Shown: piece by piece, positions 36,186-44,966 of the stretch
How the letters are laid out: each line of letters opens with the position of its first letter
Numbering within the stretch: position 1 is the stretch's first letter
NCBI GenBank assembly: GCA_018268835.1
Contig: JAFDVU010000033.1
Coordinates: forward strand, 1 to 52,043
Origin: Acidobacteriota bacterium
Lineage (GTDB): Bacteria > Acidobacteriota > Terriglobia > Bryobacterales > Bryobacteraceae
Direction: 5' to 3'
DNA: 52,043 bases
Notes under the pieces: model-generated
What the model was told of the DNA's origin: nothing
What the model saw: the letters and a program-made list of their open reading frames with translations, nothing else
The model's database searches: none
Position numbers and translations under genes: made by a program

Positions 36186-36875
36186 CTAACGGATCTTCGC
36201 GCCCTTTGCGAGGTTATGCCGTGCGCACAACAGTTGAACGTTTTCGACTCTGATCGATGTGCCCCCCAGGGAGTACGGGAGATCGTGATCGAAGTGCAGT
36301 TCGTCGGTCGCACCACACATGACGCACTTCCCGCCGTCACGTTTCCAGACCTGCACTTTGATGGAGGTGGGGATGATTCTCCGGCGTTCCCTTTTGACAA
36401 CGCCGAGTGGCAGCGCGCACTCAGTACCTTCGACAGCGGTCAATTTGAACTTGAAGACCATGCGCTGGCCATCTCGTTCGCGCTAGGCGTCCACCAGGTG
36501 GAAAACTCCGTTGTAAGACCAAATTCCTTGGCGGATCTTTTCGTATACCCTTACTGGTCTCGGAGCGGCACCCTCGTTCTTGCATTGCAGTGCGGAACGA
36601 TAGAACTTCCCGTTCTCGGTTAGCATGCCCAACGGAGTACGCTCTGGCTGATCGATTGTTTTGGGATCCGGCAGATCATGTGATCGCGGAGCGTCATGCC
36701 CCTCGTAGATCACGGTTGATCCGTCGTCCTCGAACCGGTCACGGTACGGAGCGTTAGGGTGGACTGACATCAAGATTACCGAGTAGTCTTCTCTGACGTC
36801 GAAGTTCATGCCGCGTTGAAGGCTTGACGCTTCACGCCGGCACATTTCGATATAGGAGATAATTTCGTTTTCCAT
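36186..36875 (-). pseudogene. SRA-HNH-type nuclease gene split by one in-frame TAG
   Basis: Two adjacent frames on this strand are in the same reading frame, separated only by a TAG at codon 131 (36485-36483). Upstream part, from ATG 36875: MENEIISYIEMCRREASS, an SRA/YDG-like region (GMLTENGKFYRSALQ, VRVYEKIRQGIWSYNGVFHLVDA). Downstream part continues RERDGQRMVFKFKL, as SRA-type domains do, then an HNH domain (VWKRDGGKCVMCG, LHFDHDLPYSLGG, QLLCARHN). The uninterrupted product would be about 229 aa. TGG to TAG (Trp) is the likely lesion. SRA-HNH proteins cut DNA bearing modified cytosine, so this may be a lost modification-dependent restriction enzyme. A free HNH fragment from ATG 36461 could still be made. 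Confidence 0.75.
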
Positions 36876-36975
36876 GCTTGGGCGCCTGTGATTCTTCGTG
36901 CTACGGAGCATCCGAAAGTCCCCCGCGACCGCGTGCGAGGCATGTGGAAGACCACTCCGGAACCGGCGGCCGGCG

Positions 36976-37563
36976 CTACCGGACCCGCACCGTGACCTCT
37001 TCGCGATCGTGTTCGCCGTCGGCGCCGGTTGCCGTGACCACGTAGGTGGTGGTCTGCGCCGGCCGGTGCGTGACACACCCGCGCGCGGCGCTTCCGCCGT
37101 GGAATCCCGGCGGCTCGATGGTCACGCCGCGGGCGTTGGCCACCGTGTAGCAAATGGTCACGGCGTCGCCGGGGCGCACATCCACCGCGCTGACATTGAC
37201 ATTGACGAGGCTCACCCGCGGCGGGCCGACTGCGATGGTGATGTCCTGGCTCACGCGCGTGCCTCCGCCGCCCTCCGCCGTCAGCGTGTAGGTCGTGGTG
37301 CGCGCCGGCTCCACCTCGATGCATCGCGTGAGCGCCCGGGAGAGTTCGCGCATCGGCGGGGTAATCCAGACGCTGCGCGCGTTCTCCACTCCGTAGCAGA
37401 TCTTCGCGGTTTCTCCGGCGCCCACCGCCGGCTGCGGAGCGTACAACTGCGTGATCTTCGGCGGCGCCTCGACCTTCGGCGCGGCGACCGGCGGCGGCGG
37501 GCTCGAACAGGCGGAGAACAGCGCGCACACCAGCGCGAGGCACCCCGGGAAGAGAGTTCTCAT
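36976..37563 (-). CDS. Lipoprotein with two tandem Ig-like repeats
   Basis: Exported lipoprotein of 195 aa: signal MRTLFPGCLALVCALFSACS with a lipobox ending in Cys19 (FSAC), Pro-rich linker, then two copies of one beta domain. Copy 1 (about 45-105) has GETAKICYGVENARSVWITPP and RTTTYTLTAEGG; copy 2 (about 125-190) has GDAVTICYTVANARGVTIEPP and QTTTYVVTATGADG. Each copy has two cysteines that could form a disulfide (ICY and RCIE or GCVT). The start overlaps the stop of the BamE-like gene as ATGA. Function unknown. Confidence 0.82.
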   Translation of the reverse strand: MRTLFPGCLALVCALFSACSSPPPPVAAPKVEAPPKITQLYAPQPAVGAGETAKICYGVENARSVWITPPMRELSRALTRCIEVEPARTTTYTLTAEGGGGTRVSQDITIAVGPPRVSLVNVNVSAVDVRPGDAVTICYTVANARGVTIEPPGFHGGSAARGCVTHRPAQTTTYVVTATGADGEHDREEVTVRVR

Positions 37564-38363
37564 CAGCGGACCACGGGCGGGTTCTCCACCTGATTTCCCA
37601 AACCCGCGTATGACTCCTTGACCTTGATGACCTTATCACCGTTGAAGGTGACGAACGTCATCTTCCCCGGCGGCGTGCCGTACACCCAATCCTCGGTCTC
37701 CAGGCCATCCTTGGTCTCGCGCGAGCGCAACTGCGAACGGCCCACCGCCATGATCACCTGGTCCTTGGTCATCCCCACGAGCACGCGCTTTTCCTTGATC
37801 GCCTTCTGCGTTTCCGGGGGCAGCGTCTCCGAATAGATCTCGGTCGCGCTGCGTTTTTCGAAATCCAGTACCGGGGCCAGCATTTTCTTGATCGCCGCCG
37901 CCTTGACCGGCTCCATCGGCTTGTGGAACAACAGGGCGATCGAAGTGCCGCCGGGCGCGTTGGTATCGTTGCCCATGCCGGTCACGGGCACGTCGGCGCC
38001 GCCCATTCCGCCGGAGATCTGCACTCCCTGGTACCACTTGCGCCCACCCTTGAAGCCGCCGTTGATCTGCAGCACCAGCCGGTCGGTTTCGATCTCCACT
38101 TTGGTGATCTGTACCAGATCCCCGGTGCGCGCCGCCGGACCGCTTTCCCTGGCTACCGCCGACCACGCCCGCTTGTCCCAGGTGCCGTTCGCCGCATCGA
38201 ACTCCAGCGGCTTCTTCGACCGCGGCAGCAGCGATTTCACGGTGGCGTATTCGCTCGACAGTCCGCGGATCAGCTCCACGCGATCTTCCTCGGTGAGCTT
38301 TTCAGCCGACGGGGCGATGCCCGGCACCAGGATCAGGATGGCAACGGCTGCGACGTTTCGCAT
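37563..38363 (-). CDS. Exported protein with BamE/SmpA-like C-terminal domain
   Basis: Predicted 266-residue exported protein, signal MRNVAAVAILILVPGIAPSA. The N-terminal 170 residues are unrecognised, with Gly-rich GGMGGADVPVTGMGNDTNAPGG. The C-terminal domain reads KRVLVGMTKDQVIMAVGRSQ, TEDWVYG and MTFVTFNGDKVIKVKE, the pattern of SmpA/OmlA/BamE domains (inference). It does not have a lipobox. Start at ATG 38363 lies inside the 3' end of the CPBP gene (31-base overlap). Middle gene of a three-gene envelope operon. Confidence 0.75.
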   Translation of the reverse strand: MRNVAAVAILILVPGIAPSAEKLTEEDRVELIRGLSSEYATVKSLLPRSKKPLEFDAANGTWDKRAWSAVARESGPAARTGDLVQITKVEIETDRLVLQINGGFKGGRKWYQGVQISGGMGGADVPVTGMGNDTNAPGGTSIALLFHKPMEPVKAAAIKKMLAPVLDFEKRSATEIYSETLPPETQKAIKEKRVLVGMTKDQVIMAVGRSQLRSRETKDGLETEDWVYGTPPGKMTFVTFNGDKVIKVKESYAGLGNQVENPPVVR

Positions 38364-39211
38364 ACGGCACCTTCGGGCGGATCGATCAGCGGCGAGATCT
38401 GCCGGCGCACCGGAATTCCGCGAATGTAGAGCAGCAGGAGCAGCAGGGCTCCCACGGTCAATACGCTGGCCTCGGGCCCGTACTCGCCCCCGCTCCACAG
38501 CCGGCCGGCAGACCAGGAAAGTTCCCAGCCCGTCACTCTTATTCTAAGCCCGCTCATATTGACACCGAAGAGGGGCAATGTAAAGTTCCACCCGAAGTGC
38601 AGACCGATCGGCAACCACAGGTCGCGGCTGCGCAAATACGCGTAGCCGAACAGGATGCCGAAACCCGCGGTGATTGCCGAGCTCAGCAGGGTCGCCCCCG
38701 GATTGCCGTAGTGCAGCGCGCCGAACAGCACGCCGAGCGGCAGAATCGTGGCCCACGGTCCGACCGCCGCAATCATGATCTGCAGCCCGTAGCCGCGGAA
38801 GATCAACTCCTCCCCGAGCGAGCCCGCGGCCAGCATGAATACCAGGAATACCACGCTGGAGGCGCTCACCGGTTCGTCCGGCATGCGGTTGAAATGCGCC
38901 ATCCCGAGAAGCACGGGAGGCACCAGCACCAGCGCCGCCGTCCCCGCCCCGCCCCCGAGCCCGAGCAGCAGGTTCCGTCCGGCGCTGGCGTTGATCCACA
39001 AGCCGCAATCGGCCAGTCCGCGTCCCTCGAAAATCCGCAGGCATAGGCCATTGGCGGTGAACCCGGTGAGCATCATGATGCTGGTGCCCACCAGCAGCGG
39101 ATTGTCCAGGCCTCCCAGAGTCCACCCTGCCACCTGCGCCGAAGCGACGTAAAACACCACAAACATCGCAATACGTATCGCGGTTTGCAATGGATCCTTA
39201 CCCGTGGCCAC
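38333..39211 (-). CDS. CPBP-family intramembrane metalloprotease
   Basis: Second ABI/CPBP protein of the window, 292 aa, with about eight membrane helices. Catalytic motif GEELIFRGYGLQ (Glu-Glu and Arg), then FGALHYGNPGA and a third motif GLHFGWNF. It heads an operon with a BamE-like exported protein and an Ig-like lipoprotein, both overlapping, which points to an envelope-linked task. Substrate unknown. ATG 39211; the gap to the divergent MBL gene is 53 bp. Confidence 0.88.
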   Translation of the reverse strand: MATGKDPLQTAIRIAMFVVFYVASAQVAGWTLGGLDNPLLVGTSIMMLTGFTANGLCLRIFEGRGLADCGLWINASAGRNLLLGLGGGAGTAALVLVPPVLLGMAHFNRMPDEPVSASSVVFLVFMLAAGSLGEELIFRGYGLQIMIAAVGPWATILPLGVLFGALHYGNPGATLLSSAITAGFGILFGYAYLRSRDLWLPIGLHFGWNFTLPLFGVNMSGLRIRVTGWELSWSAGRLWSGGEYGPEASVLTVGALLLLLLYIRGIPVRRQISPLIDPPEGAVCETSQPLPS

Positions 39212-39264
39212 ATCCCACTATAGCCCCGCAACCAGATCGCCTGGCAAAGCATCCCACGCAGTAG

Positions 39265-40185
39265 ATGCTTTCACACCGCGCCCCCCGCCTCGCCGGCATC
39301 GCCGGCCTGGGAACCTGGGCGGTTCGCACCGCTCCCCGCTTCATCCACGAATACTCCCGGCAGCGCCGCCGGCAGATCCAGCCCGCGCCCTTCTCTCCCA
39401 ACCCGCGCGATTGGCCCGACCGCGGACTCCACGCCGCCTGGATCGGCCACTCCACCGTCCTGCTCAAGATCGACGGCCTCACCGTGCTGACCGATCCCGT
39501 TTTCAGCCGCCGCGTGGGCATCGGGCTCGGCCCGGTGACCCTGGGGCTGAAGCGCCTGGTGGCGCCGGCGCTCACCGAACCCGCACTGCCGCCCATCGAC
39601 GTGATCCTACTGTCCCACGCCCACATGGACCACTTCGACCTGCCCAGCCTGCGCCGCCTGGCAAGCCGCCGCACCACCGTGATCACCGCCGCGCGCACCT
39701 CTGACCTGCTCTGCCGCCGGAACTACGCCGCCGTCCGCGAACTCGGCTGGGGACAATCCGCGCGCCAGGGACCGCTCGAATTCCGGGCCTTCGAGGTGAA
39801 GCACTGGGGCGCGCGGATGCGCAACGACCGCTACCGCGGCTACAACGGCTACACCATCGAAAGCGGGCGGTACCGCGTCCTGTTCGGCGGCGATACCGCC
39901 ATGACCCCGGCCTTTCGCGCGCTGCGCACGTCGCGGCCCTACGATCTCGCCATCATGCCGGTCGGCGCCTACGACCCCTGGATCCACCACCACTGCACCC
40001 CCGAGCAGGCCTGGCAGATGGCCTCCGACGCGGGCTTCGAATTCTTCCTCCCGGTCCACCACCAGACCTTCCGGCTCAGCCGCGAACCGCAAACCGAACC
40101 CATCGAGCGCGTCTACAGCGCCGCCCGCAGGCACACCGGCCGGATCGCCGCAGCCGCCATCGGGCAGGATTTCCACCTCGGGTAG
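39265..40185 (+). CDS. MBL-fold metallohydrolase (UlaG / NAPE-PLD-like)
   Basis: Metallo-beta-lactamase-fold hydrolase of 306 aa. The zinc motif HAHMDH is at residues 118-123, with a further GGDTAM segment and a C-terminal PVHHQTF. The order WIGHSTVLLKIDGLTVLTDPVFSRR is typical of UlaG/N-acyl-phosphatidylethanolamine phospholipase D-like proteins. Residues 1-45 have a moderately hydrophobic segment (LAGIAGLGTWAV) that could anchor or export the protein. Phospholipid or lactone substrates are possible; not assigned. Confidence 0.88.
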   Translation: MLSHRAPRLAGIAGLGTWAVRTAPRFIHEYSRQRRRQIQPAPFSPNPRDWPDRGLHAAWIGHSTVLLKIDGLTVLTDPVFSRRVGIGLGPVTLGLKRLVAPALTEPALPPIDVILLSHAHMDHFDLPSLRRLASRRTTVITAARTSDLLCRRNYAAVRELGWGQSARQGPLEFRAFEVKHWGARMRNDRYRGYNGYTIESGRYRVLFGGDTAMTPAFRALRTSRPYDLAIMPVGAYDPWIHHHCTPEQAWQMASDAGFEFFLPVHHQTFRLSREPQTEPIERVYSAARRHTGRIAAAAIGQDFHLG

Positions 40186-40194
40186 CGGCGCGCT

Positions 40195-41301
40195 TCATCC
40201 TACGCGCAGCCCGATCACGCGCAGCACCTGCGGCAGCAGTTCGAGGTAGGCGCGCGGCGCGGCCAGCACGAGGGGCCACCGCCCCCACCGCCCACCCTCG
40301 ATGAGCTGAAAATGCAGCAGCGGAGCCAGAATCCGCACCCCCGCCAGGGGATCGTCGTAGGTCCCCGGCGGCGTACAGATCCCGAAGACCGCGAACAGCA
40401 GGCACAGGTTCCACACCGCATCCCGCCCGGCCGCGCGGAGGCCGCGGAACGCCAGCCCCATCCCCAGCAGCAGCCCGATCAACTGCACCGCCCCCACCGC
40501 CTGAATCACGGCATTGAGCGAGGGCGGGAACGGATAGCTGCGCGGGTGCAGGATGGCGTCGAGGATGCCGTGGAACGGGATGGGGTATCCGAAATGGCCC
40601 GCGCCGCTGGCCAGGTTCCACGCGATCGCCGGAACCAGCGCCGTCGCAAAGATCGGGATCCGCCGCCACCTCCCCCGCCCCGCCTCGCGCCAGGCCCACG
40701 CGCCGAACAGCAGGAACCCCGATTCGCGGCACAGCGCCGCCGCCAGCATCACCACCCACAGTTTCCTGTCCGCCTCCCGGCGCGCGTAGACGGCGAAACC
40801 CAGCGCGAGCGACGCCAGAGCCAGGTCCACCGTCATGCGGTCCAGCGAAATCAGCGCCACCGGCGCGAGCACGTACCCCACGGCCCACATCGGGCGCGGC
40901 AGCAGGCACGCCAGCCAGTAGGCCCCCAACCCGAGGAACATCAGGTTCACCGCGAACAGCGCCGGGTCGATCCACTCCTGCCGTCCGAGCGCGAGCAGAT
41001 ACGCGAGGCCCGGAACCAGGATGCGCGGGAAGCGCCGCGCCGGATCCGGCACCGCGCGGCCAATCCCGGTCCGGTTCAGCGGATCGTGGGCCACGTAGTG
41101 GTAGCTTTGCCCGTCGTACCCGCCCGAACCGGGGAACACGTAGATGTGCTCGGAGGCCAGCGCCGCCGGCACCGGATACTCCGAGCCATGGCAGAACAGC
41201 GCGGTCCAGTTGCCGCCGTAGTTGGCGCGCACAATCGTCCACTGAAATACCAGGCCGGCGGCGGCGCACAGCACAGCCGCGGCCAGCCTCGAATTACGCA
41301 C
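40195..41301 (-). CDS. Polytopic membrane protein, GT-C-like
   Basis: Integral membrane protein of 368 aa with about eight to ten hydrophobic segments. Near the N-terminus it has GGYDGQSYHYVAHDP, resembling the DGQxYxYLAHDP motif of glycopolymer-related multi-membrane proteins with a GT-C-like layout, followed by an Arg-rich FPRILVPGLAYLLALG. The second half is ordinary hydrophobic helices. A glycosyltransferase role is plausible but unproven. Its start lies 3 bp after the accC stop on the same strand, so they are probably cotranscribed. Confidence 0.7.
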   Translation of the reverse strand: MRNSRLAAAVLCAAAGLVFQWTIVRANYGGNWTALFCHGSEYPVPAALASEHIYVFPGSGGYDGQSYHYVAHDPLNRTGIGRAVPDPARRFPRILVPGLAYLLALGRQEWIDPALFAVNLMFLGLGAYWLACLLPRPMWAVGYVLAPVALISLDRMTVDLALASLALGFAVYARREADRKLWVVMLAAALCRESGFLLFGAWAWREAGRGRWRRIPIFATALVPAIAWNLASGAGHFGYPIPFHGILDAILHPRSYPFPPSLNAVIQAVGAVQLIGLLLGMGLAFRGLRAAGRDAVWNLCLLFAVFGICTPPGTYDDPLAGVRILAPLLHFQLIEGGRWGRWPLVLAAPRAYLELLPQVLRVIGLRVG

Positions 41302-41304
41302 GGG

Positions 41305-42657
41305 CTACTTCGCGAAGCGCTTGATGAAGTTGGTGTCGAAGCGGCCCTCTTGAAAATCCGGGTCCGCCATGATTTTCTGCTGCAGCGGGATCGACGTGTG
41401 GATGCCCTCCACGATGAACATGCTGAGCGCGCGCTGCATGCGCCGGATGGCTTCGCCGCGATCGTTGCCGTAGGCTACGAGCTTGGCCACCAGCGAATCG
41501 TAGAACGGCGGGATCACGCAATCCGTGTACGCCCAGGTGTCCACCCGCACGCCGATGCCGCCGGGCAAATGAAATCCGGTGATACGCCCCGGCGAAGGCA
41601 CGAACGTGACCGGGTTCTCCGCGTTGATCCGGCACTCGATGGCGTGCCCGCGCAGTTCGATCGGCCCCGGCAGGATTTCCGCCAGCGTCTCGCCCTGCGC
41701 GATCCGGATCTGCGCCTTGACGATATCGATTCCGGTGACGAATTCCGTGACCGGGTGCTCCACCTGCACGCGCGCGTTGACCTCGATGAAGTAGAGCTTC
41801 CCGCTCTCGTCCATCAGGAACTCCACCGTCCCGGCGTTGGTGTAGCCGGCGCCGGAGAGCGCCTTCTTGAGCACCGCCGCAATTTCTTCGCGCTGCGCCG
41901 GCGTCACCGCGGGCGACGGCGATTCCTCGAGCAGTTTCTGGTGCCGCCGCTGGATGCTGCACTCGCGCTCGCCCAGGATCTCCACCGTCCCGTCCTCGTC
42001 GGCCAGCACCTGAAACTCGATGTGCCGTGGCGCCCCGATGAACTTCTCCAGGTACACATCGGCCGAACTGAATGCGCTGCCCGCCTCGGCCTGCGCCTGC
42101 ATAAAGAGCGCCGGCAGATCGTCGGGGTTGTTGACCACCCGCATGCCGCGTCCGCCGCCGCCCGCGCTGGCCTTGAGGATCACCGGGTAGCCGATCTTCG
42201 CCGCCAATTCGCAGCCTTCTTCGGCGTTGCCCAAAACGCCGGGCGATCCCGGCAGCACGGGTACGCCGGCCTCGCGCATGAACGCGCGCGCCTGCTCCTT
42301 CACCCCCATCAGCCGGATCACGTCCGGCTTGGGCCCGATGAACTTGATCCCGCTGGCCTCGCACACCTCGGCGAACCCAGGGTTTTCACTTAGAAACCCG
42401 TAACCCGGGTGGATCGCATCCACGTTGGTGATTTCCGCCGCGCTGATGATCGACGGAATGTCCAGGTAGCTGCGCGCGCTCTTGGCCGGCCCGATGCAGA
42501 TCGCCTGGTCGGCGAAACGCACGTGCGAGCTGTAGCGGTCCGCCTCCGAATAGACTGCCACCGTCTCGATGCCGAGTTCCTTGCAGGCGGTGATGACCCG
42601 AACCGCGATTTCCCCGCGGTTGGCGATAAGGACTTTCTTAAATCGTACGGATGGCAA
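41305..42657 (-). CDS. accC: Biotin carboxylase subunit of acetyl-CoA carboxylase
   Basis: ATP-grasp enzyme (450 aa) that carboxylates biotin on BCCP with bicarbonate and ATP, the first half-reaction of fatty-acid synthesis. N-terminal [17 protein letters not shown], the glycine loop [28 protein letters not shown] with the metal-binding Glu-Asn, and [14 protein letters not shown] near the end identify it. The start is a TTG at 42657 with GGGGAGG 6 bp before; no ATG exists at the N-terminus. It overlaps the accB gene by 20 bases. Codons downstream are intact. Confidence 0.97.
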   Translation of the reverse strand: MPSVRFKKVLIANRGEIAVRVITACKELGIETVAVYSEADRYSSHVRFADQAICIGPAKSARSYLDIPSIISAAEITNVDAIHPGYGFLSENPGFAEVCEASGIKFIGPKPDVIRLMGVKEQARAFMREAGVPVLPGSPGVLGNAEEGCELAAKIGYPVILKASAGGGGRGMRVVNNPDDLPALFMQAQAEAGSAFSSADVYLEKFIGAPRHIEFQVLADEDGTVEILGERECSIQRRHQKLLEESPSPAVTPAQREEIAAVLKKALSGAGYTNAGTVEFLMDESGKLYFIEVNARVQVEHPVTEFVTGIDIVKAQIRIAQGETLAEILPGPIELRGHAIECRINAENPVTFVPSPGRITGFHLPGGIGVRVDTWAYTDCVIPPFYDSLVAKLVAYGNDRGEAIRRMQRALSMFIVEGIHTSIPLQQKIMADPDFQEGRFDTNFIKRFAK

Positions 42658-43147
42658 ACAGCGCCTCCCCGTACTCGACCGGCTGCCCGTTCATCACCAG
42701 TTTGCTTTCAATGACACCGCTGACCTCGGACTCGATCTCGTTCATCAGCTTCATGCTCTCGATGATGCACAGGACCTTGCCGGGCTGAACGCGCTCGCCG
42801 GTGCGCACAAACGGCGCGGCGTCGGGGGCGGGAGCTTCGTAAAACGTGCCGACGATGGGACTCTTGATCAGCACCAGGTTCGGGTCCGGCGCCGGCTTCT
42901 CCGGCTTGGCGGGCTCGGCGGCGACAGCGGCGGCCGGTGCGGCAGGGGGCACGGCGACGCCCATCGGCGCCATCGCGACATGGTGAGGCGCGGCGGCGTA
43001 CGCGGGGGACGCGACCAGGATCTCCTGGGGAGCGGCTAAGGGCGCGCGGCGGATGCGCACGCGGTTATCCCCGCGTTGCACTTCCAGTTCCGCGATGCCC
43101 GTTTCACCGGCCAGGGCGATCAGTTCTCGGATTTCATCGACGGTCAT
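42638..43147 (-). CDS. accB: Biotin carboxyl carrier protein
   Basis: Carries biotin between carboxylase and transferase. The 169-residue protein starts [14 protein letters not shown], has an Ala/Pro-rich mobile linker (about residues 45-90), and ends in the biotinyl domain ([15 protein letters not shown], then [15 protein letters not shown]). Biotin is attached at Lys133 in the ESMKLM context. ATG 43147 is preferred over an adjacent TTG. AccB and accC are adjacent as in most bacteria; accA/accD are not in the window. Confidence 0.96.
   Translation of the reverse strand: MTVDEIRELIALAGETGIAELEVQRGDNRVRIRRAPLAAPQEILVASPAYAAAPHHVAMAPMGVAVPPAAPAAAVAAEPAKPEKPAPDPNLVLIKSPIVGTFYEAPAPDAAPFVRTGERVQPGKVLCIIESMKLMNEIESEVSGVIESKLVMNGQPVEYGEALFAIRTI
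42664..42670 (-). promoter_or_regulatory. Shine-Dalgarno site deciding the TTG start of accC
   Basis: GGGGAGG on the minus strand, 6 bases before TTG 42657, inside the end of accB. It justifies the unusual initiator. Confidence 0.65.
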
Positions 43148-43218
43148 CAATGGTTTAGATTACCAGATAGCGGCCGGCGGGCAGGGCGGCATCCCCGGGC
43201 TGACTCACATCGCTCCAA

Positions 43219-44517
43219 ATGAAACGCGGACTCACGCTCTGGCCCCTGGTGGCCTCCATCTACCTGATGGTGGCCGGCGGCCCCTTCGGCCTGGAGGAGA
43301 TCGTCGCCCGGATGGGCTACGGGGGCGCCATCCTGGTGCTTCTGGTCACCCCACTGGTCTGGGCCCTGCCCGCCGGCCTGATGGTCGCCGAACTCGCCAG
43401 CGCCATCCCCGAAGAGGGCGGATTCTACGTCTGGGCCTACCGCGCCATGGGCCCGTTCGGGGGATTCCTGGAGGCCTGGCTCACCCTCGCCGGCAGCATC
43501 TTCGACATGGCCATCTACCCCACTCTGTTCGTCAGCTACCTGGCGCACTTCAACCCGGCCGTGACGGCGAACGGCCGCGGGTACTGGATCGGGGTAGCGA
43601 TGATCGCGGCCTGCGCCGCCCTCAACCTGGGCGGCGTGCGCAGCGTGGGCGCAAGTTCCTTTGCCTTCACCGCGCTCCTGCTGGCGCCTTTCGCGGCGCT
43701 ATCCTTTTATGCGGCGGCGCACCCGGGACCGGCGGCGCCGCACGCCCCCGTCCACTTCGATTTCCTCCTCGGGATACTGGTCGCAATGTGGAACTATATG
43801 GGCTTCGACAACTCCTCCCCGATCGCGGGCGAAGTCGAACGCCCGCAGCGCACCTACCCGCTGGCCATGGCCGCCACGGTGCTGCTGGTGGTGATCACCT
43901 ATGTCGTCCCCATCGCCGCCGTCGCCGTCACCGGACTTCCCAGCGACCGGTGGAGCACCGGCGGCTGGGCCGATATCGCCCGCGCCGTCCTGGGAGGCGG
44001 CACCATTGCCGGCGTTCTGGCGGCGGCCATCACGGTTGCCGGGATGATCGGCGCTTTCGGCACCTGTAGCGCCCTTACCATGTCGCTCTCCCGCCTCCCC
44101 ATGGTGCTCGCCGAGGACGGGTTCCTGCCCCGCATCCTCGCCCGCCGCGGCGAACGCACCGGCGCGCCGGTGGTCTCCATCTTCACGTGCGCGGTAGTCT
44201 GGGCGCTGGCCCTGAACCTGAGCTTCGACAAGCTCATCATGCTGGACGTGCTGCTCACCGGACTCAGCATCCTGGTCGAGTTCCTCTCGCTCATCGTGCT
44301 GCGGGTGCGCGAACCGGACCTCGACCGCCCCTACCGCGTGCCCGGTGGCATGGCGGGCGCGATCGGCATCGCCGTTGCCCCGGCCGCGCTGCTGGTGCTG
44401 GCCATGGTGCGCAATAAGGCCGAAGCCGTGGGACCCATCAACGCCCTGGAACTCGGCGCGATTCTGATCGCGCTCGGGGTGTTAGCCTATTTCCTGAGCC
44501 ACCATGATCGTCGCTGA
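43219..44517 (+). CDS. APC-family amino-acid permease
   Basis: Inner-membrane transporter of 432 aa with about 12 helices. The first helix shows the unwound GGPFGLEE segment typical of APC amino-acid/polyamine transporters, then SAIPEEGGFYVWAYRAMGPFGGFLEAW. The C-terminal half includes VVSIFTCAVVWALALNLSF. Likely imports an amino acid or amine. It is first of a three-gene operon with a cupin and a Gfo/Idh/MocA oxidoreductase, overlapping the cupin by 14 bases. Divergent from accB. Confidence 0.9.
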   Translation: MKRGLTLWPLVASIYLMVAGGPFGLEEIVARMGYGGAILVLLVTPLVWALPAGLMVAELASAIPEEGGFYVWAYRAMGPFGGFLEAWLTLAGSIFDMAIYPTLFVSYLAHFNPAVTANGRGYWIGVAMIAACAALNLGGVRSVGASSFAFTALLLAPFAALSFYAAAHPGPAAPHAPVHFDFLLGILVAMWNYMGFDNSSPIAGEVERPQRTYPLAMAATVLLVVITYVVPIAAVAVTGLPSDRWSTGGWADIARAVLGGGTIAGVLAAAITVAGMIGAFGTCSALTMSLSRLPMVLAEDGFLPRILARRGERTGAPVVSIFTCAVVWALALNLSFDKLIMLDVLLTGLSILVEFLSLIVLRVREPDLDRPYRVPGGMAGAIGIAVAPAALLVLAMVRNKAEAVGPINALELGAILIALGVLAYFLSHHDRR

Positions 44518-44953
44518 CCTTTCTCAAATCGCGGGCCGCACGTATCCGGCACGGCGCCGCACCCAGAACCTGGTCGGGGGCGCCAGCCCCATCCAGGCCA
44601 CCAATTTCAGCATGGGCCACGTCACGCTGGAGCCCAACGGCGGCCAGGTGCCGTGGCACAACCAGCAGCAGGAAGAGATCTACTTCATCGTGGAGGGCGC
44701 CGGCGAAATGTGCCTCGGCGAGGAGCGCATGGAGGTCCACACCGGCCAGGCGGTCTACATCCCGCCGACCGTGTTCCACCAACTCACCAACACCGGTTCC
44801 ACCCCGATGCGCATGATCTACTGCTACGGTCCGGCGGGCGACGTCGCCCACTGGCGCCAGGAACTCGACGGCACCCTGCCGCGCGCCGGAGTGGACGTGC
44901 CCGCGCTGCCCGCCGGCGCGGCCCCGCAGTGCACCGAAAAGCCGAAACCGTAG
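44504..44953 (+). CDS. Cupin-domain protein
   Basis: Cytoplasmic cupin of 149 aa. The barrel core shows PNGGQVPWHNQQQEEIYFIVEGAGEMCLG (His and Glu metal ligands) and GQAVYIPPTVFHQLTNTG with the final His. No signal peptide. It starts inside the permease 3' end and lies 13 bp before the oxidoreductase. Mannose-6-phosphate-isomerase-like or dioxygenase-like activity is possible; no substrate assigned. Confidence 0.85.
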   Translation: MIVADLSQIAGRTYPARRRTQNLVGGASPIQATNFSMGHVTLEPNGGQVPWHNQQQEEIYFIVEGAGEMCLGEERMEVHTGQAVYIPPTVFHQLTNTGSTPMRMIYCYGPAGDVAHWRQELDGTLPRAGVDVPALPAGAAPQCTEKPKP

Positions 44954-44966
44954 CACTCCCATAGCC

